Shown: piece after piece, positions 22,838-35,454 of the stretch | Numbering within the stretch: the first letter of the stretch is position 1 | Layout of the letters: each line of letters opens with the position of its first letter | NCBI GenBank assembly: GCA_024449915.1 | Contig: JAMZAV010004474.1 | Span: forward strand, 1-64,000 | DNA from: Sweltsa coloradensis | Lineage: Eukaryota > Arthropoda > Insecta > Plecoptera > Chloroperlidae | Direction: 5' to 3' | DNA length: 64,000 nt | Program-made: the position numbers and the translations under genes | Notes under the pieces: model-generated | Told to the model about the DNA's origin: nothing | The model's input: the letters and a program-made list of their open reading frames with translations, nothing else | Database searches by the model: none

Positions 22838-25800
22838 GTATTCATCATTCTTAAAACGCACAGAGAGTTCCAAAAGCACAGACGCTTGCTTCCTCCGCTA
22901 TCGCGCCAAAGGGCTTTAAGTCACACTGTCACATAAAATGCTTGTAAAACCTGAACCAACAGAGATATCTCTGTGATTTTTGTTCAAAATAATCGGGACT
23001 ATGTATGCTTTGTGATAAATATCCAACACATATATTATAACCTTCAATATTAGTCACAAACACGAATAGTGCTGGTGCCTAACTTAGTACTTCCAAGAAA
23101 ATCCCGTAAATCTTGAATTTAGGTCGAGTTCACAAAAAATTATCAAGACATAATAAATATGCGGGTGGCTGTCTTGTAGAAGCCATTTTTTCATTTTACC
23201 GTGCGATGAAAATGACTGAGATATGACCAAAATGACAAATGGTTGCGCATCGGCACTGACCCCAAATAGTCCGTGGAACAAGCTGCATCAACTATAAAAA
23301 ACATTTCAAAGCCGGAAACCTACACCAAATTTAGGATCTGGTAAAATACATTTTTGAAGAATGTTATTTTCACTTGAGACATGCTTGGTAGCAAATAAGT
23401 CACCTGTCATGGCGTCCTGAGATGGCCACCAAAATAATTATTAAAATTGCTGTAACTCAAGAAGTAATCATCAGATTTGAACAAAACGGGTATTGTTTTA
23501 ATGATTTTTTAATGCTCTACAAAAAATGTCAGCAGTTTTACCGCAAATGCAATTGTTTTGATTTTCTTTATAAATTATTACAATGTATTGCAAATCATAG
23601 CACTTTTCAATATATATATATATAATGTAAAAATCGCTAGTTTGCCAAAAAATTTTCACACTAAAACTAAAATAACGTCAATAAATCCAAAATTGTTAGT
23701 CCCGAAACGAAATTCCGGTAACTTTTTTATTAATTAATTAATTAAATTAATCATTAATTAAATCCCAATAAAAGTTTATTATTCACGTACCACAATCAAA
23801 ATAGTGTATCCCACAAGAACAATATGACCACAATGAACCAAAAAAAAATTAGTTTCAAAAATTTATTCCAATCACTTTACTATTAATTCAATTAATTCAA
23901 TTAATTAAAAATATTGACAGTAATCTCGATTAATTTTGTAAAATTTACACAATGTGGTCGCCCTTTGGTATCATTTTAAAGCTAGTTTTAAGACGATAAA
24001 TGTAATGAAAAAATAATTAATAAAATTAATTAATCTCTGAATTAATTACATTTGAGTTTAAATTATCACACTTTTGACATATGTATTGTTATGTATACCT
24101 AAAACTCGATCGATCGTCATAAAAATATACTACTCTACTGACATAATGCCAATGAACCCAAAAATGTCATGTCCCGAAACAAAATTCTTATAACTTACCG
24201 ATTAATCAACCAATTAAATTGAAGAATTACTTATATCTCTAAATTGTTGTTATTGACAATCGTAAACGTACGATATTCAAAAATATTTCTTCGATTATAC
24301 CCAAAACGTGGAAAGTCTAAGTTCAGAGATTTCGAAGGTCGCCTCAAAATTTCATCAAGATCGCATATGACGTTTCCCCGGGGTAGAGAGCAAACAAACA
24401 GACAGAAAAAAAAACAACCAAAAAAAAAAAACTATTTTTTTTTTTTGGGGGGGGCGGTGAAATTGGAGTCAATATCTCAATAATTTTTGGGTTGACAATC
24501 ACGTAGCACATACAAAATTCCAACGGAAGAATCAAATATAAACAATGCGAGTATAATTATAATAATCATCATAACTCAGTTCCAACTATTTTGGGGTTGA
24601 GTGGTGGTTTTCACCATTATCAAGGGCATGAAACTGTAGATACTAAGCTTGCCAGACTCAGTTTTTTCTTCCCACATCACCCACCTCCTTCTTCTCCACC
24701 AATTTACTCCACTCTCTTCTGTCTCCCACAGCTTTACTCTTGCCACATGCTCCCACACTTTCATCCGTTTTCCAACGTCTTTTGAATTAATCTTTCCCAT
24801 TTTTCTCTTGGCCTACTACTCTTCTTTTCCCCTCCTCTGCCGCTTCAAATTCTCGTCTTGGAATCCTCTCCCTGCCCATCCTTTTCATTAAAAAATAAAT
24901 TTGGCCAAAATTAAGTTCATGCTACTTTCCGTTAATTGAATTATGAATTAATTATATACCTACATATAACTGAGTGGGTAGACTCTAAAATTAATTTTTT
25001 TCTTTAAATTAATTGATTTAAACACATGTTGTTGTTGAATGAGCGAAGCAAAGACTTCAATTTCACCGCCCCCCCCCAAAAAAAAAAAATTTGTTTTTTT
25101 TTTGGTTTGTTTGTTTTTCTGGTCTGTTTGTTTGCTCTCTACCGGGCAAACGTCATATGCGATCTTTATGAAATTTTGAGGCGACCTTCGAAATATCTGA
25201 ACTTAGACTTTCCACGTTTTTGGGTATAATCGACGAAATATTTCTCATGAATATCGTACTTTTACGATTGGGCAATAACAACAATTATTGAGATATAAGG
25301 AATTCTTCAATTAATTGGTTGATTAATCGGTTTAAATTATAAGAATTTTGTTCGGGACATGACATTTTGGATTCAAATTGGCATTATGTCAGTAGAGTAG
25401 GGGTTATTTTTTATGACGATCGATCGAGTTTTAGGTATACTAACAATACATATGTCAAAAGTGTGATAATTTAACTCAAATGTAATTAATTCAGAGATTA
25501 AAAAATTTTATTAATTAATTTTTTCATTACATTTATTCGTCTTAAAATAGCTTTAAAATGAATACCAAGGTCGACCCACATTTTTGTAAATTTACAAAAT
25601 TAATCGAGATTACTGTCAATATTTTTAATTAATTGAATTAATTGAATTAATAGTAAAGTGATTGGAATAAATTTTTTAAACTAATTTTTTTTTGGTTCAT
25701 TGTGGTCATATTGTTCTTGGGGGATACACTATGTGATTGTGGTACGTGAATAATAAACTTTTATTGGGATTTAATTAATGATTAATTTAATTAATTAATT

Positions 25801-26706
25801 AATAAAAAAGTTACCGGAATTTCGTTTCGGGACTAACAATTTTGGATTTATTGACGTTATTTTAGTATAGTGTGAAAATTTCTTGGCAACTAGCGATTTT
25901 TACATTATAATATATATATTTAAAAGTGCTATGATTGCAATACATTGTAATAATTTATAAATATAAATTTAAAACAATTGCATTTGCGGTAAAACTGCTT
26001 ACGACATTTTTTGTATGAGCATTAAAAATCTCATTAAAAAAATACACGGTTTGTTCAAATCTGATGATTACTTCTTGAGTTACAGCAATTTTAATAATTT
26101 TTTTTGGTGGCCATCTTCAGGGCGCCATGACAGGTGACTTATTTGCTACCAAGCATGTCCCAAGTGAAAATAACATTCTCAAATATGTATTTTACCAGAT
26201 CCTAAATTTTTTGGGGAGGTTTCCGGCTTGAAATGTTTTTATAGTTGATGCAGCTTGTTCCACGGACTATTTTGGCTACAGTGCCGATGCGCAACCATTT
26301 GTCATTTTGGTCATATCTCAGTCAATTTTCATCGCACGGTAAAAATCGAAAAAGTGGCTTCTACAAGACAGCCACCCGCATATTTATTATGTCTTGATAA
26401 TTTTCGTGAACTCGACCTAATTCAAGATTACGGGATTTTCTTGGAAGTACTAAGTTAGGCACCAGCACTATTCGTGTTTGTGACTAATATTTAAAGGTTT
26501 AAAAATATATGTTTTGGATATTAAGCACAAAGCATACATAGTCCCGATTATTTTTGAAACAAAAATCATAGAGATATCTCTGTTGGTTCAGGTTTTACAA
26601 GCATTTTTTATGTGACAGTGTGACCTTAAGCCCTTTGGCGCGATAGCGGAGGAAGCAAGCGTCTGTGCTTTTGGGAACTCTCTGTACGTTTGAAGAATGA
26701 CAAATG
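22838..26706. repeat. Long palindrome with ~1.6-kb arms and ~580-bp loop
   Basis: 22838-24470 and 25053-26706 are reverse complements over their full length with scattered substitutions and indels. Checks at several depths: CAGAGAGTTCC near 22861 with GGAACTCTCTG near 26683, the block GCGCCAAAGGGCTTTAAG with CTTAAGCCCTTTGGCGC, ACTTAGTACTTCCAAGAAAA with its complement near 26437, and GGTAGAGAGCAAACAAACAG with its complement near 25135. The inner part of each arm is a diverged module of the GGATGAGCG element (GAGCGAAGCAAAGACTTCAA, a homopolymer tract, ACCTTCGAAAT). No transposase was seen in arm or loop. Confidence 0.9.
24471..25052. other. Loop of the 22.8-26.7 kb palindrome
   Basis: Unique sequence between the arms. 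It includes a pyrimidine-rich stretch at 24660-24880 whose Ser/Pro/His-rich frames are compositional, and near 24974 the 18-nt string shared with 1914. Its end at 25029-25052 carries GAATGAGCGAAGC, the start-like motif of the GGATGAGCG family. Confidence 0.6.
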
Positions 26707-27164
26707 CTACATGTGTGGGCCCAAAAAAAAGCTTTGGTAAGGATGTGATGTCAAAAACTATAAAATTCTGGGCTAATATCGAAGTTGTTTGTATTCCAGA
26801 AAAATCATTAAAGAGGTACAGCTTTATTATAATTGAGAAATAAATGAAAAATAACCCAAATTACCAAGACAAATTGTTGACTCCGAAATTGTACATAAAA
26901 GCCAGAAATACACATTCTTTAACGGAATGTAAATTATGTGCCCGGTCAGTTTTTATTGAGAAAAGTGATTTTTCACGAACATGTCATGTTTCGTAAACGT
27001 CTAACTCATTTTGTACAAAACTGGAGATAGGCGTTGGCCTTCCACCAATACGGGCGATATTGGATTAAAAAAATATTGAGAACTAAAAAAATTAAGTCCG
27101 GTTGCACAGGATAGTATCATTTTGTCCTCTTACACAACATAAAATACTAGGAAAAGCTTTAGTC
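26707..27164. other. Unassigned DNA between two inverted-repeat units
   Basis: No gene was recognised. GCCCAAAAAAAAGC at 26719 and the sequence up to 27164 have no partner in the window. Confidence 0.4.
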
Positions 27165-27480
27165 CCGCCGCGTTGATGATGAGGTTTTTGAAGTTTTTAG
27201 TTTTTGTAGGTCCACTTTTCTTTTCAAGGCTTTTTGAAGATGTAGGTGATTGTTGTCAATTTTATGTAACTTAATTGTTATAAAAAAACCTCAAAAAAAA
27301 ACATATTAAAAACTTTATTTCTATGATTGGACAAAATTTTTCAACTTTTTCTTTCAAAAAAGCAATAATAACCAATTTCTAATGTCCCTTTGAAAAGAAA
27401 GTTGTAGGCCCCATCCGTTTGGTCAGAATCGCCCAAAGTCACGAAAATCGCACTAAAAACGTAAAAAAAAATCGTAAAAT

Positions 27481-28095
27481 ACGATATTCATGAAAATTTT
27501 TTTCTTCGATTGTACCCAAAACGTGGCAGTTCAAATTTTAAAAGATTTCAAAGGTCCCAGAAAATTTCTTTCGCAATTTGGAGTATGGGTTTGGGCCGGA
27601 ATCGTTTTAACAAACACACAAAAAATACAAAAAAAAAAACAAAAATAAAAAAAAAAAATCGTAAAATTGCGTTTTTCATGAGAAAAAATTTTTTCGATTG
27701 CGCTCAAAAAGGTGGCGTTCTAAGTTCAAAGATTCAAAGGTCTCCAAAAAAAATTTCATTGCAATTGGAGAGGGTTTGGGCCGGGGAAATCGTGTTAACA
27801 AACCAAAAAAATACAAACAAAAAAGAAAAAGAAAACAAAAAAAAAAAAAATGTAAAATTGCGTTTTTAAAGAAAAATAATTTTTTTATCATTTTTCGTAC
27901 GGTGCAGTTCTAAGTTCAGAGATTTCAAAGGGTCTCCAAAAATTTTCATTGCAATGGGGAGTTCTTTCGGGGATCGTGTTAAAAAAACACACAAAAATAC
28001 AAAAAAAAAAAAAAAAAAAAAACTTCCCGGTTTTTTTTCTCCCAGGTAGTGAAAAGGAAACTTCGTTCGCTCGTACGCTCGCTACCTCACCAAAA
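27481..28095 (-). repeat. Three tandem modules of the GGATGAGCG family, minus strand
   Basis: Read on the minus strand, the block TTTTGTGTGTTTTTTTAACA, a CGAT..CC spacer, ATTGCAATGAAAATTTT, GGAGACC and CTTTGAAATC recurs three times at about 200-bp spacing (near 27960, 27770 and 27570), each followed by ATCGTAAAAT-type sequence. The outer end at 28045-28090 retains GTAGCGAGCGTACGAGCG, reminiscent of the element's GTAGCGAGCGAAGCG start. No 3' terminus was recognised. Confidence 0.6.
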
Positions 28096-29274
28096 TTTAA
28101 ACATATTCTTGTGTGTATTATTAACTGCTCTCGAAAGAACATGTCAATTTAAGCAGGTAAATTTCCAAAAATTATGGGGAAGAAAAATATTTTGGATATT
28201 CATAATATTTTTTCCATAGAATTTCCCTTTTTCTTATGGGGTTATTTTTTCGATTAAAATGTTTTTAAAGGGTACAATAAAAAAACTAGGGAAAATTGTA
28301 TTCAATGGGTGTTAAAGTCGAGTTAATGTGAATGTAAAAATGCACGATACGTTTATTTGTTTTATTGGACTTCTCAATTTTCGGGCAGTTTCTAACACCG
28401 GGGCTTCCTCAAAGTGAAAAACTCCAACAACGACATAATTGTGTAAGCTCTCGTCTAACATGTTAAACCCTGATAAACAACCCCTATGGATTATTTTTTT
28501 TTATTATTTATTTATTCAAAAAAAAATTTTATTTAAAACGTATTTTAAAATATTTTTCTAAGTTTCTTTTAAAAAAAAGACTCAAAAGGTAAAAATCTTA
28601 TTCGGTATGTATATATAAATGAAATTTTTTAAAAAAAACTTATTTTATGAATATGATATAACAAACAAAAAAAAGGAAATAATGCATTCAACTCATAATC
28701 ATCCGCTTCTAGAGGCTTAGCGCTGTTTGTTCTCTGGGTTCTGTCGTCGCGACTCCATAGCCTCGGGGGAAAACAAGCGCCGAGATTCCGGGGGTGGATT
28801 TCGAGGTCCTACCGAAAATGTTTTAAAACACATTATAAGAAAATGGAATTTTTTATTTTTTACTATAAAATGTTTGAAAGAAAACTTTTTTTAAACAACA
28901 CAATGTGAACTTTTTTAAGGGGCAGTAATTTTTTTCATTGACTAATGCTACCAGGCTCGATTCTACCAATATAATTTCCCGGGGCTTCCACCTTTCCTAA
29001 TTACAAAATTTTATTGATTCGGATCCTGCAATAATCTACATCACACTATTCTGAACTTTACCGTAGAGGCCATAAGTCTCGAAATCTTTTTTTAAATTTG
29101 TTATGTATTTATTACTCTAAAATTGTTTCCATCGAAAACCGAAGAGATAAAAAAACAAACTGCACCCTTCTTTTGCGTGTTAAAGCGTGGACACGATAAT
29201 TAAAAAAATCATATTTAAAAAACACGAAGGGGCAAGTATTTCACACATTAGTGCAGTGAGAGATGATTTTTTTG
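28096..29274. other. Unassigned, homopolymer-rich DNA inside the inverted-repeat unit
   Basis: No gene was recognised. Long A and T runs and a G/C pocket at 28700-28810 are present. From about here to 33.1 kb runs of 4-12 identical bases are far more common than in the first 27 kb, suggesting poor consensus. Confidence 0.5.
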
Positions 29275-29645
29275 GGGGAAACAATGAAGAAATATTCCTT
29301 ATAAATATCGTATTTTTTTCTTTTTTTTTCGATTTTTAGTGCTATTTTCGTAAATTTTGGGCCGATTCACCAAAAGGGGGGGGTACAACGTTTATATTTC
29401 ACATGGAATTAAGGGAATGGTAGTATTTCTTTCTGAAGAAAAAGTTGAAAAAATTAGCCCCAATCCATAGAATAAGGTTTTAATAGAGTTTTTTAGGTTA
29501 TAATAACAATTAACAAATAAAAATGAAACTTCAACATAACCTACAATGCTTCAAAAAGCCTTGCAAGGAAAAGTGGGCCTACGCAAACTAAAAATTTAAA
29601 AAAACTATAAAGGGATGATCGTAATGGTAAGGTTGGAGCGTCTTT

Positions 29646-29945
29646 TTGATCTTAGGAAAGCATTTGATTTTATACTTTTTTACCCCTTTTAAAAAAATAA
29701 AAACCAGGGATCGTAAATCTTATTTGTTATCAATTTGGGGGGTATTTTTTAAAAAGAAAATGTTTATAAATTTTGCAAAAAAGTTCAAAAGTATTCAATA
29801 TTTTGGAAGTACCCCAGGATCAATTTTAGGACCCCCTGTTTTTTATTCTTTAATAGATGATATATTACTTAATGGAGGAATAATAGTCTTATATGCTGAT
29901 GACTTGTCTTTTATTTTGAAGGTGTGGAAAGTCGAAGAGTCGTAA
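29646..29945 (+). pseudogene. LINE reverse transcriptase fragment with YADD motif
   Basis: The plus strand encodes FDLRKAFDFIL just upstream in another frame, then GSTPGSILGPPVFYSLIDDI and VLYADDLSFIL. These are the RT order of non-LTR retrotransposons: (D)LxKAFD, QGS(I)LGPxLF and the catalytic YADD. Only about 100 residues survive, with frame breaks at homopolymers. The flanks are AT-rich and hold no endonuclease domain that I recognise. The clade cannot be fixed (jockey/CR1-like). Confidence 0.8.
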
Positions 29946-32639
29946 GCGTCTTAAGAAGTTTTAAAAAGGATGGATAAAATTTGGTTTAAAAACCCTAACT
30001 TATATTAAATTTTAGCAAAAAAAATTTTTTTGATTTTTCATAATGCTAATGATAGAAGCATGAAAGATATTTATTTTCGTTAAAAGTAATGGTAAATTAT
30101 TTTTTTTGAGTGTATGAATTTAAAAAAATTTGGAGTTTTTAAGATTTAATTTTAATTTTAAGAAACTTTGAATTGGTGTAATAAAATGTCATCACGTGAC
30201 TCAATCTATAGGAAAAGGGGGAAGAAAAACACGTCGATGTAAAACATACTAAAAACATAGAAGCTAGCAAACTTATTAAAAGAACTATCGTCAAGCTCAC
30301 AGAGATTATATTTGGAAAAATAGGAGAGTTAAAATTTGGGTGGGGCCACGACTTTTTGTTTTTTTCCCTAGGGTTTTATGCCCCACTGGGGAGGGAAAAC
30401 AAACGGTTGTTTAGAGAAAAATTTTCACCTAGGGGTATTTCATTGAGGGAGTTGTAAAAAGTTTTTCATTCCCAAAGGTGAAAAACCGGCCCCCCCCCCA
30501 AATCCCCCCAACACATCTTTTTTAAAAGTTTTGAGTCGCCATCTGCGTCGAAATTTAAATTGTCCCCCCGATTGCTTTTTTATGTTTTTTTTGGGTTTTG
30601 GCCGAGTGCGACGCTATTTCGAAAAAACTGTTGGGGTTTGTGAGATATTTTCCCAATTTAAAATTATACAATGGGGTTGGGGGGAAATAAACTCTTTGCA
30701 ATTGTTAGTGTAAAGGGGGCCCGGAAAGGTTAAAAACGTTTTGCTACAGAAAGGATGCTATTTGAAATGATGCATAATTTAAAATCCCCCCCAATATAAC
30801 CAAAATACATTGAAAAATTTAAAATCATCAATAAAAAATTTCAAGGGTGTAAACCCTTATGCTTTTTTTTTGGCAGAGTGAAAAGTTTTTGACTGTTTTG
30901 CATGTTGTGGATGCAGGGGTTTGTTGGGGGGTAATTTACTGTTTTCTCTCATTTGGGCGGGCATAGGGGGTCTGGGGCAAAACTTTTTTGGGTTTCAGGG
31001 TTTAAACTTTTATTTTGTTCCCGCAACAAAACCCGTCGTGTGTTTAAATTTTTGTTTACCCCAAAATATTCAGTCATTTTTTCAAATAATTAATAGGTTT
31101 TAAAAAATTATAAACATTTTTCCCAGCATTTAAACTCTGAAAACAATTTTTTTTAAAACAAGTTTCATCCCGGGGCCTATATTAAAACGCGTAACAGTTG
31201 GTAAAACCAATCTATGTATATATTAAATAATCTCTTTTTTTGGGCAAAAAAACCCATTTTTTTTTTTTTTGACGGGATCCCAAATGTCCCTAAAATACAC
31301 TCTTACTGGGTTGAAAACCATTAAAACAACAGTCTGAAAGAAAAGGCAACCTTCCCAAATTTTCCTTCAAGTAGGGGGAAATAAAAAAAGTAAATTCGGT
31401 CCCTTGAGTTCAAAGAAATGTTTTTTTTTGGAAAAAAAATTGTTTTTTTTCAAAAATTTCTGGGTTTGTTCGAGTTTGCCCTCATTCCAATAACAGCCCA
31501 AACCCCTTTTGAAATTTTTACAACCTTTTGTTTTATCAAAGCTTAGGGGAATTAACTTTAAAATAAAAAAATTTAAAATTTTTGGGCTAGCTATTAAAAG
31601 TGGGAAAGGGTTGGGCCCAATTAACAAAAAACAAAAATTACCGGGGGGGGGGGGGAAAAATTGGTCACAGGTGTTTTTTTTAACGTTATTTTTCCGGTCG
31701 TGTCGCCTGTCGCCGCATTGTTCGTCTCTCGGTTTTTCCCAGATGGCAGTTTAAAGCATGTATTGGTCACGTGTTGGTTTTTTCAAGCAATTCATGGGTT
31801 TTAGGTCGGGCAATCAATGAGTTTTTTCCCAGCTGCCATTTTGCTGGCTCTCCCCTGCGTTTGAAAGGTTAAACCTCGCGTCTTCTTTTGTTAATGTAAG
31901 GTTAAAAAGGGGTTTTGGGCTGAGCTTCACAATCTCTGAAAGATTTTTCTTCGGGGTCGGCTTCGAAAATTTTCATGACGGGGCCCCAGCTTGCTTCAAA
32001 ATTGGGGGCTTTGGGTTTGTGGCAGCCAGTCCAGGCCCCGTGGGGTTTCCGGGGGCTTTTGTATTTTAAAAAAACTTGGGGAGATTTTTAAAAAAGGGGG
32101 GCAAATTCATAATTAGGGCAATGCCCTTCAAAATTGATTTGAAAGCACTTGCAAAAACTTGGGAAGTGAACGGGAAAATATTTTTCCCCGGGGGGTTTCC
32201 CCCTTTTCGAAAAACCCCCGATGGGAAAAAAAGCCCAGTGCCCCTGTAGAGACTAAATCCCCGGGGACAAAAATTGTTCTCTTTTTAAAGAGTGCGTCAC
32301 AGGGCTGTAAAAAATTCTTGCGTAAACCCGTATCATGAAAACAATGCATAGTTTTTTCAATCTCCTTTTTCCTTCCCCTGCTCCCCTAATCTTTTATAGC
32401 CCAAAAATCTGGTCCAGCTTCTTGGGGTATTCTTGAGTAATTTTTATATTTTTATAATAAAACGGGCCCCGGGCGATTAAAAAAGAAAACTGTTCACGGC
32501 CAAAGGGGAGTTAAATCAGTCATAATGATTTGTAGTTTACGTCCCTATTTCGATTTGCGCTGCACCCGCAAATATTTTTCGAGTTACACCATTTTTAACA
32601 AACTAAATTTCCCCGGGCGAATAAAAACCGAAAGTGGGT
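29946..32639. other. Unassigned, homopolymer-inflated DNA
   Basis: No gene was recognised. Runs such as 12 G at 31646 and repeated CCCC, GGGG and TTTT blocks break any frame that may have existed. 31685-31880 is a less noisy GC-richer patch (CGTGTCGCCTGTCGCCGC, CCCAGCTGCCATTTTGCTGG) that may be a repeat but has no partner here. Confidence 0.5.
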
Positions 32640-32815
32640 ACTTAAAGGGGCCCTAGCCCAATTAAAATTTCAAAATAGGAAACCCCCTTTAGTCTCCCAA
32701 AGGCCCTTTTACGTACTTTATATCGATTTGGGCCCCCTTAAAAACCCCGCTTTGTCCCCAGGGCCCTATGACGTACTTTAAAATTGATTTTCCCAAAAAA
32801 ACGTTTTTTTCAGGG
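32640..32815 (+). repeat. Short tandem repeat, unit ~60 bp
   Basis: GGCCCTTTTACGTACTTTA, TATCGATTT near 32702 is repeated as GGCCCTATGACGTACTTTA, AAATTGATTT near 32763, with a weaker copy beginning GGGGCCCTAGCCCAATT near 32646. There are two to three units. Confidence 0.55.
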
Positions 32816-32929
32816 CCCCAAATTTCCCAAATCGCACCTTCTCGTGGCTGGGCCCCTTAAGAGGGGTTTTACTCCCCCGGGAAAATAATTGGGGAGCTTG
32901 GGGATTTGTCGGGGAACTTTTTTCCCCCT

Positions 32930-33180
32930 TCCCCTTTTACTACCTCCTCGACGGCGGGCGCAAATGCAACACGGGGCGGATGAAAGACACCGACGGAGAA
33001 AAACCCCCACGTTGGGGGAAAACCCCCGGGCCCCCAAACCATACGCTTGAGGCTGGCTCTGACCAGCACAGGCCTGTTAACCCCTTGTCCCCCCGTGTCA
33101 CCCCTTACGTCCCTCCCTTCGTTTTGATTAGCCAAGTTGCATAAATATGAGACGTAAAGCAATATCCAATCAATCAATCG
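32930..33180 (+). repeat. Degraded LINE 3' region with (AATC)n tail
   Basis: It contains ACACCGACGGAGAAAA, CTTGAGGCTGGCTCTGACCA, GCACAGGCC and ends ATGAGACGTAAAGCAATATCC then AATC units. Related sequence occurs at 46400-46463 (ACACAGACGGAGACGACGAC, GCAATATCCAATC) and 54590-54690 (CTTGTCGCTGGCTTTGCCCA, GCACAGGCC). These look like copies of one non-LTR element whose 3' end is this tail. Confidence 0.55.
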
Positions 33181-33522
33181 GCCTAGCAGTCTGTCTGTTG
33201 TTCCTGTCACAGTCTGACGTGTTTTGTGTCCCCTCTCTTGTTTGGTCTTGTTGAATCTCCACAGTACACAGAGTAAGCTTCCGTCGCTCTAACATAAATG
33301 ATGTGATTCTCGTTAAAAAATTATTACTATTATTATTATTATTACTGGTGTGGTTGCATACCAGGAAATGTCTCCCCAGCAAACACAAGCGTGCGGGGAG
33401 ACACCGGTATTGGTCCGGGCACTCTGGGCAGCGTGCGGGCTACGGCTGCGTCTGGTGCTTAGCTCAGGGGCGTCGTGCGGGGCCCACCCGGCAAATTTGG
33501 TAATATAGCCGACCTAGCCCGT
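33181..33522. other. Unassigned DNA with (ATT)n microsatellite
   Basis: (ATT)n at about 33320-33345, then GC-rich sequence leading into a tandem repeat. No gene was recognised. Confidence 0.5.
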
Positions 33523-33735
33523 TAGCTTCCCGGCCGTAGCCTGTACATCCCCCGTGAATGAATTTCTTGTCCCGCCCAGCCATTACCATACGGGACCAGG
33601 CCGTGCAAACATTCCCTTGGCTGCCCGGGCGTTCAACGGCCGTAGTCAGTACATGCCCCGTGAATGTATTTTTTTTGTTCCCCCCATTCATTACCCGGAC
33701 GGGCCCATCCCAATATAACTGTTTCCATTAGCTGC
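33523..33735 (+). repeat. Two-unit GC-rich tandem repeat, ~110 bp
   Basis: Both units carry a CGGCCGTAG word, GTACATCCCCCGTGAATG / GTACATGCCCCGTGAATG, TTTCTTGTCCCGCCCA / TTTTTTGTTCCCCCCA, then CATTACC and a GGG(A/C)CCA-type word. The start of a third unit (AGCTGCCC) follows. GC content is much higher than the surroundings, similar to 35720-35985. Confidence 0.6.
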
Positions 33736-33819
33736 CCTGCACACAAACCCAAAGGGACACAAAAATGAATTCTGTTCTTGTGTTAACACTCGTTATATAT
33801 TCCTCTACAATGAATTTTT

Positions 33820-34452
33820 GGATGAGCGCAGAGCGTAGCGAGCGAATCAAAGATTCCATTTCAGTACACTGGAAAAAAATATGGAATGTTAAGTTTTTTT
33901 TTTTTTTCGGTTTTTTGTATTTTTGGCTGTTTGTTAACACGATTCCGGCTAAACCTATACTCCGATTGTGATGAAATTTTGTGTTGGCCTTTGAAATCTC
34001 TGAACTTAGAACTGCCACGTTTTTTTGGCGCAATCGAAAATTATTTCTTATGAAAATCGCAATTTTACGATTTTTTTCTATTTGAAATTTTTTTAAACTT
34101 ATAACACCTACATGCTTTATTCGATTGTAATGATTGTTTAACAGAACCTTAATTTTATGAATTGATATATTCGTGTGAAATTTGAGCGCTCCCCAAAAAT
34201 TATTTCTCATAATAATTGCAATTTTGAGTTTTTTATTTTTTATTTCTTTGACTTATAACACGTACATGCTTTATCTGATTGTATTAATTTTTTCACAGAA
34301 CCTTAATTTTAAAAATTTAAATAAATTCGTGTGAAATTTGAACGTAATCGAATAATTATATCTTAAAAAAAATCCTATTTTCGCTTGTTTCGTTTTTAAA
34401 AAATTACGCTAAACCACAACCGCGCCTAAAAAAGCGTTTGCAAGCTTCATAG
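33820..34452 (+). mobile_element. GGATGAGCG element, copy 2
   Basis: It begins GGATGAGCGCAGAGCGTAGC after a T run and carries the T tract, AACACGATTCCGGCTAAACC, the TTTGAAATCTCTGAACTTAG block and two ~160-bp units. It ends CCGCGCCTAAAAAAGCG, AAGCTTCATAG, a variant of the TTCCTAG terminus. The subterminal CGCTCATCC is decayed. Non-coding; frames such as 33728-34210 minus simply read through its repeats. Confidence 0.7.
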
Positions 34453-34907
34453 TAATTATCATTGCTTACAAATAAAGCTTTTGGCCTGCTTACATTTTCT
34501 CTTGTTATACAGTTTAAAAGAAAATGCAACACTGTTTACTATAGTTTAACTTTTTCCCAAACTGACACAAAAAGATGTGAACATCTCTAATGAAGTCTTT
34601 TAATTTTTTGTTTGCATAAACCAATAGAATAAGTACCGTTAAATCTTTTTGAACGTATCATTCAGCATCCATCGGACAGCATATACTTTATTTATGCATA
34701 TCACCCGCCTCGGCCTATATAAAACTACAGGAACAAAATTTCGAAATGCGCTTAAAAACAGAAACGGCTTGGAATAGCATAATAATTTATTGCACCCATT
34801 TAAAAAAATAAACTTTTTACCTTTTGTGTAATATATTGAACCCATATTAAAACACATCCAAAATAGTTCAATGCGATACTGATGGGCCACAGAGCAAGCG
34901 CACAATT
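34453..34907. other. Unassigned spacer between two GGATGAGCG elements
   Basis: No gene was recognised in about 455 bp between copy 2 and copy 3. Confidence 0.4.
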
Positions 34908-35387
34908 GGATGAGCGTAGCGGCGAAAGCAAATTATTCCATTTCACTATATGGAAAAAAAAAAAATATTGGAATGTTTTTTTTTCTTTCTTTCTGTTTTT
35001 TTGTCTGACTGTTACACGTTTTCCGGCTAAACCGTTTCCCTCCAATTGCGATGAAATTTTCTGGAGACCTTCGAAATCTCTGAACTTAGAACTGCCACGT
35101 TTTTGAGCGCAATCGAAAAACTATTATTCTTATGAAAATCGCAATTTTACGATTTTTTTCGATTTTTAAAAATTTCCCTCGACTTATAACACCTACATGC
35201 TTTATTCGATAAAAATGATTTCATTACAGAACCTTAATTTTATAAATTTAAAATTATTCGCGTGAAATTTTAGCGTAAAATTGAATAAATTTTTTCTTAT
35301 GAAATAGCAATTTTATGCTTTTTACGTTTTTAAACAATTACGCTTTCCAACAACGCGCCTGAAAAAGGGGTTTGCGAAGCTTCCTAG
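34908..35387 (+). mobile_element. GGATGAGCG element, copy 3
   Basis: It begins GGATGAGCGTAGCGGCGAAA and contains the T tract, CGTTTTCCGGCTAAACCG, GGAGACCTTCGAAATCTCTG, AACTGCCACGTTTTTGAGCG and about 1.5 internal units. It ends CCAACAACGCGCC, GCGAAGCTTCCTAG followed by TT. At 480 bp it is shorter than copies 1 and 4 because it has fewer internal tandem units. Confidence 0.75.
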
Positions 35388-35454
35388 TTACTACAATTTA
35401 GTCAAGTCGATTTGCTGTTGTATCTATAGGTGGATATTCCCTCCGAGCATCAAG

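Larger units (their letters stand above)
27165..29640. repeat. Inverted-repeat unit with ~340-bp outer arms
   Basis: 27165-27500 matches the reverse complement of about 29275-29640. Shared order in the left arm is GTTTGT(G)AGGTCCACTTTTC, AAGGCTTTTTGAAG, TTTTTCAACTTTTTCTTTC, TAATGTCC, GTTGTAGGCCCCATCCGTTTGGTCAGAATCG and ACGAAAATCGCACTAAAAACG. The right arm carries the complements with more homopolymer noise. The interior contains three minus-strand modules of the GGATGAGCG family and AT-rich sequence without coding. A further partial copy of the arm is at 11.95 kb. Confidence 0.75.

Noticed and set aside
24591..24891. Ser/Pro/His-rich frames
   Set aside because: The DNA is a pyrimidine-rich low-complexity tract. 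No motif or second copy supports coding.
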